Shown in pieces: positions 6,742-14,392 of a DNA stretch of 20,742 bases; position 1 is the first letter of the stretch, and the number at the start of each line of letters is the position of its first letter. The notes under the pieces were generated by a model. That model was given only the letters and a program-made list of their open reading frames with translations, had not been told where the DNA came from and did not search any database. A program made the translations under genes and the position numbers. The stretch comes from Verrucomicrobiaceae bacterium UBA2429 (GTDB taxonomy: Bacteria; Verrucomicrobiota; Verrucomicrobiia; Verrucomicrobiales; Verrucomicrobiaceae): the NCBI GenBank assembly GCA_002343505.1, contig DDQZ01000030.1, positions 1 through 20,742 on the forward strand, given 5' to 3'.

Positions 6742-6987
6742 TCACAGGGCATTTCGCGCTTTCAAGAAAGGGATCAGTTCGTCCACGCCGAAGTCGGCCA
6801 GCACCTCGCCATCCCAGTCCATGGTGGGGGCTTTGGTTTGGCCGGAAAGGTCCGCCATTTCGCGCATGGCGGCGGCATTGCCGGAGACGACGACTTTGCG
6901 GTAGGGCAGGCGGCGCTCGTCGAGGAAGTCGAGTACCTCGTCACACCAGGGGCAGCCGGTTTTGACGTAGAGGACGGGCACGGGCAT
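6742..6987 (-). CDS. Glutaredoxin-family thiol-disulfide oxidoreductase
   Basis: This 81-residue protein is a single thioredoxin-fold domain of glutaredoxin size. It begins with strand VPVLYVKTG, followed by the active site CPWC at residues 12-15, and later has the cis-proline segment TKAPTMDWDGEVLADFG that binds the partner thiol. Glutaredoxins reduce the C-terminal CxxC of NrdA as well as other disulfides. The gene starts 18 bp after the stop codon of the MFS transporter on the same strand, so it is probably co-transcribed with it. It lies about 410 bp upstream of nrdB in the same direction, so a role as electron donor to the reductase is attractive but inferred. It could equally be a general glutaredoxin; a CPWC-type site does not decide between them. 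Confidence 0.88.
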   Translation of the reverse strand: MPVPVLYVKTGCPWCDEVLDFLDERRLPYRKVVVSGNAAAMREMADLSGQTKAPTMDWDGEVLADFGVDELIPFLKARNAL

Positions 6988-7005
6988 GGCGCTGTTTACT
7001 TGGTT

Positions 7006-8475
7006 TCAGACCTGATGCTCGGCCTCCGGCTCGGGCAGGAACTGGGTGAGGATGGCGCCGATGAGCGCGTAACCGCCGGCCACGCAGGCGCCGACGAGGG
7101 CGATGCGCGCGGGGTCGGGCTTGTCCGAGGCGGCGAGGGTGAGGGTGATCCAGGCGGCGGCGGTGCCCAGGATGCGCCCGCCGATGTTGGCGGCGAAGCT
7201 TTCCCCGGTGCCGCGCAGGTGCATGGGGAAGACGAGCGGGATGTAATTGCCCCAGAAGCTGAACTGGGCGACGACGAGGAAACCGGCGACGAAGATGCCG
7301 ATTTTGATGAGGCCGAGGCTGTCGGGATTGGCAAGCTGGCCGGAAATCCACCAGAACAGGAGAGGCACGAAAAACAAGGAGGGGATTTGGAACACGCGGA
7401 AGAGCGCGCGGCGGCTGATGATCATGACCGTGAGGATGGCGAGGGCGAGGCGCCCCATCATGCCGCCGATCTCCTGCCAGAAGGTGATTTTGGCCACGGC
7501 CTCATCACTGGCATTGCCGCCGATCTGGCGCTTTTTGCCGGCGGGGATTTCGGGTTTGCCGGCGGCGGCGGCTTCCTGGACGGCCTTGCCGACGGCGGCC
7601 TTGGCGGTGCCGATGATGGCGGCGTGGCCGGCCTCATTCGGGGTGTTCAGCGCCTGCGCGCCGAGGATTTGCGGAAGCTGCTGGATGGCGCCAAAGGCGA
7701 TGCCGTAGCTGGCGGCGAAGACCAGGGTGGTCAAAACGGTGGTGCGCACCAGCTCGGGGGCGAAAAGCTCGCGGATGCTGGCGCGCTTGAGCGTGCCCTC
7801 GGATTTCTTGCGCGCCCATTCGGGCGACTCGGGCAGGAAGGGACGGATCAATATGAGCGGCAGGGCTGGAATGACGCCGGAGATGAGCGTGTAGCGCCAT
7901 GCCTCATGACCGCCGTGGATGGCGGGGAGATCAAGCGCCCACTTGGCTGCGAGCACATTGGCGGCGGCCACGAGCAGGCCGCCCACGGAGGAGAAGGCCT
8001 GGGTGTAGCCGAGCACGCGCTCGCGCTGATGGTTGTCCTTGAACAGCTCCGCCAGCCAGGCCACGGCGGCGACAAACTCGACGCAGACCCCGATGAAGAC
8101 GAGGCAGCGGAAGAAAAGAAGCTGCCAGAGCGTGGTGGAAAAGCCCGCCGCGCAGGCGGAGAAGGCGTAGAGCAAAATGCTGAAGGTGAGCACGCGGCGG
8201 CGGCCGAGGCGGTCGGTGAGGTAGCCGCCGAGCAGGCCGAAGATGCCGCCGGCGATGGCCGGGATGAAAAAGAGCATCCGCGCCCATTGCGTGAACTCCG
8301 GCGAGCCCGGAAGCAGCAGGGGCGCGCCATCCGGCCCGATGCCACCGAGGGAGGCGAGAGCGGGCTTGACGATGAGCGGCAGCATGAGCAGCTCGTAAAT
8401 ATCAAAGGCGAAGCCAATGGAGGCGATGATGCAGATGAGCCACTGGGTGCGGTTCAGTTTGGGAGCGGAGGACAT
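7006..8475 (-). CDS. Major facilitator superfamily transporter, sugar-porter-like
   Basis: This 489-residue inner-membrane protein has about twelve hydrophobic segments. The superfamily loop motif between segments 2 and 3 is clear (GGYLTDRLGRRRVL, residues about 83-96), and PESPEW near residues 213-218 matches the end of the first six-helix half in sugar-porter-type members. A hydrophilic insertion of about 55 residues rich in Ala, Gly and Lys lies around residues 275-330, in the second half of the protein. The substrate cannot be told from sequence. I chose the ATG at 8473-8475; an in-frame TTG 33 bases upstream would add eleven polar residues. Neither has a Shine-Dalgarno sequence. The glutaredoxin gene follows after 18 bp. 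The 178-bp upstream gap holds an eight-G run at 8546-8553 and no gene. Confidence 0.9.
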   Translation of the reverse strand: MSSAPKLNRTQWLICIIASIGFAFDIYELLMLPLIVKPALASLGGIGPDGAPLLLPGSPEFTQWARMLFFIPAIAGGIFGLLGGYLTDRLGRRRVLTFSILLYAFSACAAGFSTTLWQLLFFRCLVFIGVCVEFVAAVAWLAELFKDNHQRERVLGYTQAFSSVGGLLVAAANVLAAKWALDLPAIHGGHEAWRYTLISGVIPALPLILIRPFLPESPEWARKKSEGTLKRASIRELFAPELVRTTVLTTLVFAASYGIAFGAIQQLPQILGAQALNTPNEAGHAAIIGTAKAAVGKAVQEAAAAGKPEIPAGKKRQIGGNASDEAVAKITFWQEIGGMMGRLALAILTVMIISRRALFRVFQIPSLFFVPLLFWWISGQLANPDSLGLIKIGIFVAGFLVVAQFSFWGNYIPLVFPMHLRGTGESFAANIGGRILGTAAAWITLTLAASDKPDPARIALVGACVAGGYALIGAILTQFLPEPEAEHQV

Positions 8476-8653
8476 GATGCGCTGATGCTGTCTGGGATTG
8501 GGAGGCAAGTCAACGCGCGCTTGGGCGGGAATCCATCAGCGCCACGGGGGGGGAAATGCGGGGAGCGAAGCAAAACGGTCGTCCCCGCGCCTGAAACGAA
8601 AAATGCCTGTCACACGCAGAGTTTCTGGCAATTCCCTTTCCGGCGCGGGATCC

Positions 8654-9175
8654 TTATTGGCGTGCCCCAGATTCGAGATCGGCTCCTGTGATGGAGTCAC
8701 GGCCGTCCAGAGTCAGATGAAGTTGAATCTGGCGAGCCAGTTTTACAGATGCTTCGCTGCGAGCATGAGGCTGGGCGATCTGGTTTGCAGATGCAAATAC
8801 CAGCGCGTGCGGATCCACCCTGTAGCTCAAACCCAATCTGTGGCAGATGGCATCAAAGAGATCGAAATATTCCACATCCTCCGCGACAAGACTGAACCGT
8901 GCGTTGGTCTGAATTGGGTTCAGACCTTCGGAAAGCAAAACAATATTGAGACCTTGCCCCGCAAGGTCGTCTTGTTGACTTAATTTTTGAATTTCCTGAA
9001 GCGCGTCAGCAAGTGTGATCCGGTGAAATTCTATGCGGCGAAAAACTGGACTGAACTCCTTGTGAGCCGCAGCTTCGAAAGAGCACAGAATATTCGTCAT
9101 CAAGACTGCCAGGAGGATTGAGTATGCGGCGGATGACTTCAAAACCGGTTCAGCATGAGGCCAAGTTTTCATCAT
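8654..9175 (-). CDS. Small exported protein with secretin/TonB short N-terminal (STN)-like domain
   Basis: This 173-residue protein starts with a signal-peptide-like segment (hydrophobic residues about 16-32, then SFEAAAH as a possible cleavage site). Residues about 47-125 have the pattern of an STN domain: a strand RIEFHRITLADAL, a helix, LNIVLL, then SLVAEDVEYFDLFDAICHRLGLSYRV and a closing strand ALVFA. STN domains occur at the periplasmic ends of secretins and TonB receptors. Here there is no barrel after it, so this is either a free-standing periplasmic protein or a remnant. GC content is about 50% by eye, lower than the flanking genes, which may indicate different origin. It starts 61 bp after the giant ATPase stop codon on the same strand. 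Two perfect 8-bp hairpins lie within it at 8906-8926 and 8950-8968. Confidence 0.65.
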   Translation of the reverse strand: MMKTWPHAEPVLKSSAAYSILLAVLMTNILCSFEAAAHKEFSPVFRRIEFHRITLADALQEIQKLSQQDDLAGQGLNIVLLSEGLNPIQTNARFSLVAEDVEYFDLFDAICHRLGLSYRVDPHALVFASANQIAQPHARSEASVKLARQIQLHLTLDGRDSITGADLESGARQ

Positions 9176-9236
9176 TTCTTGGGTAAATGGGATCGCGCGA
9201 AATTTTGACGACTCCGTTCAGCTATAGAGCGGACTT

Positions 9237-12200
9237 TCACCCCCGCCCTTTCTTCCGCACTCCCTTCTTCTCTGCGGAATCTGTGAAATCTGCGGATGGC
9301 TGCTGGACCCGCGAGCCGACGGACACGGGCAGCTCTTCGGCGGTCTCTTTTTCGACGGGCTGGACTTTGATCTCGACGTTCACGGGCACAGCGCGCAGGC
9401 CTTCGATGATCTTTTGCAGGCGTTCGATGGTTAGGTCGGAAAGGGTGGGGCTGGCGACGGCGCGCTCGATTTTTTCCAGGCCGACGGTGAAGGCGCTCAT
9501 CTGGCCGGTGATGCGGGTGACGGGGTCGCTCTCGCCCGCGCCGCCGGTGAGCAGGTTGCGGCCAAAAGTGCGCTTGATCTCGTCCCAGCGCGCGGCGGCG
9601 GGCTCGTCGAGCAGGCCGTTGATCTCGCGCCATTTGAGCAGGTTCGCCTCGGCGGCCTGGCTGAGGGTCTGGCTCTCGCCCCGGTAGTGGTCGGCGATGA
9701 GGGAGTCCACCTCGGCATCGGTCATGAGCGGCTGCACTTTTTCGGCGATCTTGTTCATGTTCCGGTAGCTGCCCTGGAGCTTGAAGGGCGGCTCGGTGCG
9801 GTAGGCGTCCTCCATGGCGGCGCTGCGGATGTACTCCTGGTTCACACGCAGGATGACCTCGCGCACGCGCAGCAGCTTTTCCATGACGGCCACGCAGTCG
9901 TTGATGTCCTCGGGACTTTGGTTGGCCTCGAATTCAATGCCCTCGCGGCTGCCGGTGAGGGCGATCTTCAGGCAGGCGAGCGCGTCGGCATGGCTGCGCG
10001 CGGCCACGCGGGCGAGCGCGGGATTGCTGGTGAGGGCGTTCTCGATGTAGCTGTCTTTGAAGGCTTCCTGATGGCCGCCGAGGATGTCGCCGAGGTTGTA
10101 GGTGTCGGCGCGGTTGGCGAGCATGTCGGGCACCTGGAATTTGCCGCCGACTTCGGTGTAGGGGTTGCCAGCCATGACGACGGCCACTTTGCGTCCGCGC
10201 AAGTCGTGGGTTTTTGCCACGCCCTTGAAGACGCCTTCGATGCGGCGGGTGCCATCGCAAAGCGGGATGAACTTTTGCAGGAACTCGGGATTGCAGTGCT
10301 GGATGTCGTCCAGGTAGATCATCACGTTGTCGCCCATCTCGAGGGCGAGGTTCAGGCGCTCGACTTCCTCGCGCGCGCTGGCGTTGGGTGCTTCGGCGGG
10401 GTCGAGGGAGGTGACTTTGTGGCCGAGGGCGGGGCCGTTGATCTTCACCAGCGTGATGCCGAGGCGCGCGGCCACATACTCCATGAGCGTGGTCTTGCCA
10501 TAGCCGGGCGGTGAAATGAGCAGCAGCAGGCCCATGCGGTCGGTGCGCGTGTCGGCCCCGACGGCGCCGATCTGCTTGGCGAGGTTGGCGCCGATGATGG
10601 GCAGATAGACCTGGTCAATGAGCCGATTGCGCACGAAGGAGCTGAGCACGCCGGCCTTGAACTGCTCCAGGCGCAGCTGCGCGCGGCGCTGCACGGCGGT
10701 CTCGTGCTTGAGCTGATGGAAGCGCTCGTAGTCCGGCACGACGCTCGTTTCATAATGCGCGAGGCGAGCGGTGAACTCATGGTAGTCCAGCTCCAGCGCG
10801 GACTCCTGGATGCGCGAGTGCGCTCCGGTGAATCCGGTCAAAGAGACGCGCGTGGCTGGCTCGGCAGGCGTGACGGCGGGCGGCGAATCACGCAGCACGA
10901 GCAGCGCGGCGGCCTCGGTGAGCACGCCTCCGTCGGTGCCGGGATGCAGGGCGGCGAGCCATTCGCGCGCGACGACGAAGGCGGTGACGGGCTGCGCTTC
11001 GAGTGCGGCGAGGGTTTCATCAAACTCCTTCGCGGCCATCTTGACGACGAGTTCTTTGCGGAAGGCGCGGATCAGCTCGACGGCAGCGGCGGAGCGCGTG
11101 AAAGGCAGCGCGGGATGCCGGGGGCCGAGGTGCTGGAGTTCTTCGAGAAGGCAGGCGGCGATAGCTTCGGAGCGGCTAAAGCCTGGACACCAGCTTTGCG
11201 GGCTGGCGCTGGCGAGCTGCTGCAAAATGGCCTCGATCCTGGCGGCGGGAGAGTCTTGCACATCCGCGCCGCTGATGCCGAGAAGCTCGCGCATTATGCC
11301 CTTCGATCTCATGCGCGCGGCGAGGGCTTTTTTCTCCTCGTCCTCCGGCCATGCGTGCCAGAAAAGCAGCGCGAGTCCGCGCGCGGCGGGTGCGTGGCGC
11401 AAAGGGCCGAGCGCTTTTTCCATGGCGCGCAGCGGCTCCAGAATGAGCGCGGCATCGTGGTCATGCACGCCCTTGGTGTAGCCCTCATGATAACGCTGCG
11501 CCATGAAGGCGGGCACATCCACGGCTGCATCGGGCGCGTGGCTTTTGTGAAGCTGCCAGGCGAGGTATTCAGCGCGATAGACTTGCGCGTTTTCCGAGAC
11601 GGAGGTCTGCTCCCAGACGTGGCGCAGCTCATCAAGGCGCGGATCGGCGACCTCCTCGAAGTAGCGCGTGCCGGTGAGGTGGAAGACAAGCTTCCCCTCG
11701 CGCGGCAGCAGGGTCAGCTCAAGCTGCTGGCGGTTGAAGCTGAACTTGTGCCGCCCGAGCTGGATGACATCGCCACCTTCCGCGTAGAGGTCGGCCTTGT
11801 CACGGATCTGCTTGAGCGAGTCCTGCTGAAGGGTCTTCAGCTTGGTCTGGAGATCATCGGCGCGGACGCTGTCGCCGAGTTTGCGCAGTTCCTCGATGAG
11901 GTCGCGCAGCTTGGCCACCATGGCATCGCCGGCAATCCAGGCGTGAACTTCCTCCGGCTTGGCAAAGGCGGCGAGGCGGTTGCGCACGCTGGCGAGGATG
12001 CGCTCCGCCGACTGGCCGAGGGACTGGCAGCGGCGGTTCAGCGCGTCCACGAGCGACTGGCGGCGCGCTTCGAAGGCGGTCTGAATTTCCTCGCGCTTGA
12101 GGGTGAGCTCGGCGGCGTAGTCGTCGAAGTCGGAGAAGCGGCTCTCCATTTCCTCGAGCTGCACCATGACGCGCGTGAGGGACTCGTCACACTTCTCCGG

Positions 12201-14333
12201 CGTGGTGGCGACTTCGAGGTAGTTTAGCACGCTCTGGCCGAGCAGGCTGAGCTGAGCGTGGAACTGTGCCGCGCCCTCGGCCTTGGCCAGATCATTGCGG
12301 CGGTTGCGCAGGACGCTGCGCACCTGGTTGAGCTGGGCAAAGAGCGCGGAGATGTGCTCAATGATGCGCGTGGTCTCGGTGGCGTCCTCGATCTTCAGGC
12401 CGCTGACGATCTCGGTGAGCATCTCCAGCTCGGTGCTGGACTGCGCGAGGGCCTGCTCCACCTCGGTGGCCTCCAGCACTTTCGCGAGGCTCGGCACGCG
12501 CGCCTGCTGTTCGCTGATCTGGCGGCGGTAGGGATCGAGCGCCTCTTCGCGCAAAAGGAAGGCCACGCACTTCTGTGAGAGCTTGTCCGCCGCCTCGGCC
12601 ACGCCGCTGTCCATGCGCGCCACCTCGTCGGCATCCACATAGCGCACGTCCTTCAAGGCGATGATCTGCCCGCGCAGCTCGCGCAGGGCGGAGAGCAGGT
12701 GGACAAAGCCGAGAATATCCGCGGGGTCGCCATGCGTGGAGGCGGCGATGCTTTTCGCGGCTTTCTTCTGGAGCGCGGCGGTCTGCTCGGCGGCGTTTTT
12801 GCGCATCCGGCTGACTTTTTCAAACTCGCCCAGCGCGGCCTCGGCGGTGCTCTTGATCTCGGACAGGATGCTCTTGAGATCGTGTGCCTCCTCCTTGCCT
12901 ATCCAAAAGTAGCTGTCTGTGATGTCGCCCGAGGAGCGTGCCAGCTCGACATAGAGGCCGGAGAAGGAGTCGTCCTTGGCCAGCAGGTTGAGAATGCCGT
13001 GGCACTCGGCCATGGCGCGGACGATTTCGGCATTGCCGATCTTGCCGAGGAAGCTCTGGCTCTGCGCATGCGGCGCGGCATCGGCGGTGATGAAAGGCGT
13101 GCGCCAGGACTGGACGACATGGTGCTTGCGCGGCTCGTCATCAGCCTGAAAGAGCACCAGCTCGCCCGAGGGGAAGAGGCTGTAGCCCTGGCAGGTGATG
13201 GGCGTGGCGATGCTCTGCGTGATGAGGTTGTAGGCCAGCAGCAGGTAGTGGCCGCTTTCGAGATCGGTGAAGACAAAGAGCGTGTCCTCGCCATTGGCGG
13301 CGGTGACGCGGCGCTCGAAGCGCATGGGCGGCAGGCCGGTGTCGAAGCGCTTCACCTCGCCCGTTTGCAGCACATAGCCGTGCGGGAAGATGATGCCGTG
13401 GCCGTCCGGCAGCAGAACGCAGGATTGCTCGATGCTGTCCACGCGGTGCGCCTCGCGGGTGCGCTCGTTGAAGACGAGATGCCGCCACGTTTTCTCCTGG
13501 TAGGGCAGCACTTTGAGCAGGATGAGATTGCCGACGATGGCGTAGTGGACCTCGGCGTCGTCGAGCGTCTGGTCGGCATTGTCCACCGGCTCGCTGTAGA
13601 TGCCTCTGCCGGAGTCGGTGTTGTTTTCCACCTTCACCGTGAGGTCGCCGCCGATGGTCTCGACAAAAACGCGGTCCTCAATGCTGATGTGCGGATGCGC
13701 GCCGTAGCGGTACATGTCCCGCCGCGCGCGCTTCCACTCGAACTCCTGCGTCGGCGGAAAGACAAACTCGTGGTCGGAGCGGTTGCCGAGATACTTGAGC
13801 GTGCCCGCCTCGTCATTGACCATCCATTTGAAGGTCTTCACCTCCGCCGCGCCGCGCCCGACGGACATGCCCATGTAGAGGTGCGGGCCGATGCGGTGGA
13901 ACTTCAGAAAGGAGGCGTTCTTGTAGTAGCCGTAGAGGTAGGCGAAGTCCTCGACGAACTGCGGATCGGAGAGCAGCCCGTCCTTGATGGGATGGAAGCT
14001 GTGGTCCTCGGGATTGTAGTCGTAGCCCGCGAAGACATCCTCCACATGCATCTGCGAGCGCAGGCCGAGGTGGACATTGTAGCCGAACAAAAAGCGCCGC
14101 GGGCCGATGGCCGTCATGTCGCGCGGCACGCAGTTGTTGTCCGTGGTCAGGCGCGTGGTGGCCAGCAGCGCGGTGTCAATGCCGCCGAACTCGGCTTTGC
14201 GGTCGTTGTTCAGCAAATCCAGCCGCCTTTGCAGCTCCGCCCCATGCTTGTCCAGCCGCTGCCGGATCACCTCGTAAGCACCGGCTTCGAGCTGGGGAGA
14301 GGCGGCCTGGGGGGATGGAGTTGGTTCAGCCAT
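9237..14333 (-). CDS. Giant AAA+ ATPase of the DUF3686 ('DNA repair ATPase') type, partner of the flotillin operon
   Basis: This 1698-residue protein has a beta-rich N-terminal region (about 60-450, resembling DUF3686, with repeated strand pairs that suggest a propeller), a long helical and coiled-coil region (about 480-845), a short beta segment (850-890), further helices, and a AAA+ module. The AAA+ motifs are Walker A SPPGYGKT with Lys1280, Walker B YLDD with Asp1342-Asp1343, sensor 1 Asn1390 in MAGNP, and an arginine-finger candidate in NRADTYNLGD. All catalytic residues appear intact. The family name 'DNA repair ATPase' is a database label; nothing in the sequence shows a repair role. 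The gene starts 59 bp after the flotillin stop codon, on the same strand, which suggests a remodelling motor acting on a flotillin-YqiJ membrane assembly. The last 20 or so residues are derived from a short DNA repeat. Confidence 0.88.
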   Translation of the reverse strand: MAEPTPSPQAASPQLEAGAYEVIRQRLDKHGAELQRRLDLLNNDRKAEFGGIDTALLATTRLTTDNNCVPRDMTAIGPRRFLFGYNVHLGLRSQMHVEDVFAGYDYNPEDHSFHPIKDGLLSDPQFVEDFAYLYGYYKNASFLKFHRIGPHLYMGMSVGRGAAEVKTFKWMVNDEAGTLKYLGNRSDHEFVFPPTQEFEWKRARRDMYRYGAHPHISIEDRVFVETIGGDLTVKVENNTDSGRGIYSEPVDNADQTLDDAEVHYAIVGNLILLKVLPYQEKTWRHLVFNERTREAHRVDSIEQSCVLLPDGHGIIFPHGYVLQTGEVKRFDTGLPPMRFERRVTAANGEDTLFVFTDLESGHYLLLAYNLITQSIATPITCQGYSLFPSGELVLFQADDEPRKHHVVQSWRTPFITADAAPHAQSQSFLGKIGNAEIVRAMAECHGILNLLAKDDSFSGLYVELARSSGDITDSYFWIGKEEAHDLKSILSEIKSTAEAALGEFEKVSRMRKNAAEQTAALQKKAAKSIAASTHGDPADILGFVHLLSALRELRGQIIALKDVRYVDADEVARMDSGVAEAADKLSQKCVAFLLREEALDPYRRQISEQQARVPSLAKVLEATEVEQALAQSSTELEMLTEIVSGLKIEDATETTRIIEHISALFAQLNQVRSVLRNRRNDLAKAEGAAQFHAQLSLLGQSVLNYLEVATTPEKCDESLTRVMVQLEEMESRFSDFDDYAAELTLKREEIQTAFEARRQSLVDALNRRCQSLGQSAERILASVRNRLAAFAKPEEVHAWIAGDAMVAKLRDLIEELRKLGDSVRADDLQTKLKTLQQDSLKQIRDKADLYAEGGDVIQLGRHKFSFNRQQLELTLLPREGKLVFHLTGTRYFEEVADPRLDELRHVWEQTSVSENAQVYRAEYLAWQLHKSHAPDAAVDVPAFMAQRYHEGYTKGVHDHDAALILEPLRAMEKALGPLRHAPAARGLALLFWHAWPEDEEKKALAARMRSKGIMRELLGISGADVQDSPAARIEAILQQLASASPQSWCPGFSRSEAIAACLLEELQHLGPRHPALPFTRSAAAVELIRAFRKELVVKMAAKEFDETLAALEAQPVTAFVVAREWLAALHPGTDGGVLTEAAALLVLRDSPPAVTPAEPATRVSLTGFTGAHSRIQESALELDYHEFTARLAHYETSVVPDYERFHQLKHETAVQRRAQLRLEQFKAGVLSSFVRNRLIDQVYLPIIGANLAKQIGAVGADTRTDRMGLLLLISPPGYGKTTLMEYVAARLGITLVKINGPALGHKVTSLDPAEAPNASAREEVERLNLALEMGDNVMIYLDDIQHCNPEFLQKFIPLCDGTRRIEGVFKGVAKTHDLRGRKVAVVMAGNPYTEVGGKFQVPDMLANRADTYNLGDILGGHQEAFKDSYIENALTSNPALARVAARSHADALACLKIALTGSREGIEFEANQSPEDINDCVAVMEKLLRVREVILRVNQEYIRSAAMEDAYRTEPPFKLQGSYRNMNKIAEKVQPLMTDAEVDSLIADHYRGESQTLSQAAEANLLKWREINGLLDEPAAARWDEIKRTFGRNLLTGGAGESDPVTRITGQMSAFTVGLEKIERAVASPTLSDLTIERLQKIIEGLRAVPVNVEIKVQPVEKETAEELPVSVGSRVQQPSADFTDSAEKKGVRKKGRG
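9271..9297. repeat. 9-bp tandem repeat (TCTGYGRAA) inside the 3' end of the giant ATPase gene
   Basis: Three units in a row, TCTGCGGAA, TCTGTGAAA and TCTGCGGAT, start at 9271, 9280 and 9289. On the coding strand they translate within SADFTDSAEKK near residues 1679-1688. The flanking 12-mer CCGCAGAGAAGA (minus strand) also occurs in the intergenic repeat at 889-900. Confidence 0.7.
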
Positions 14334-14392
14334 GGACAGCGCCGGTGAAGTGACGGCAGATCATCAGTCGGTGAAGTGGAAAGCCGAATGCG

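Noticed and set aside
8546..8553. Eight-G run upstream of the MFS gene as a phase-variable tract
   Set aside because: It is short, about 70 bp from the start, and does not sit in an obvious promoter spacer or coding region; no support beyond the homopolymer itself.
6838..8691. 617-residue plus-strand frame opposite the transporter and glutaredoxin genes
   Set aside because: Low-complexity Gly/Ala/Glu/Asp translation and two well-supported genes on the other strand; a shadow.
14343..14378. Direct repeat CGGTGAAGTG (14343-14352 and 14369-14378) between flotillin and ATPase genes
   Set aside because: Only ten bases in a short gap with no symmetry or promoter association; judged coincidental.
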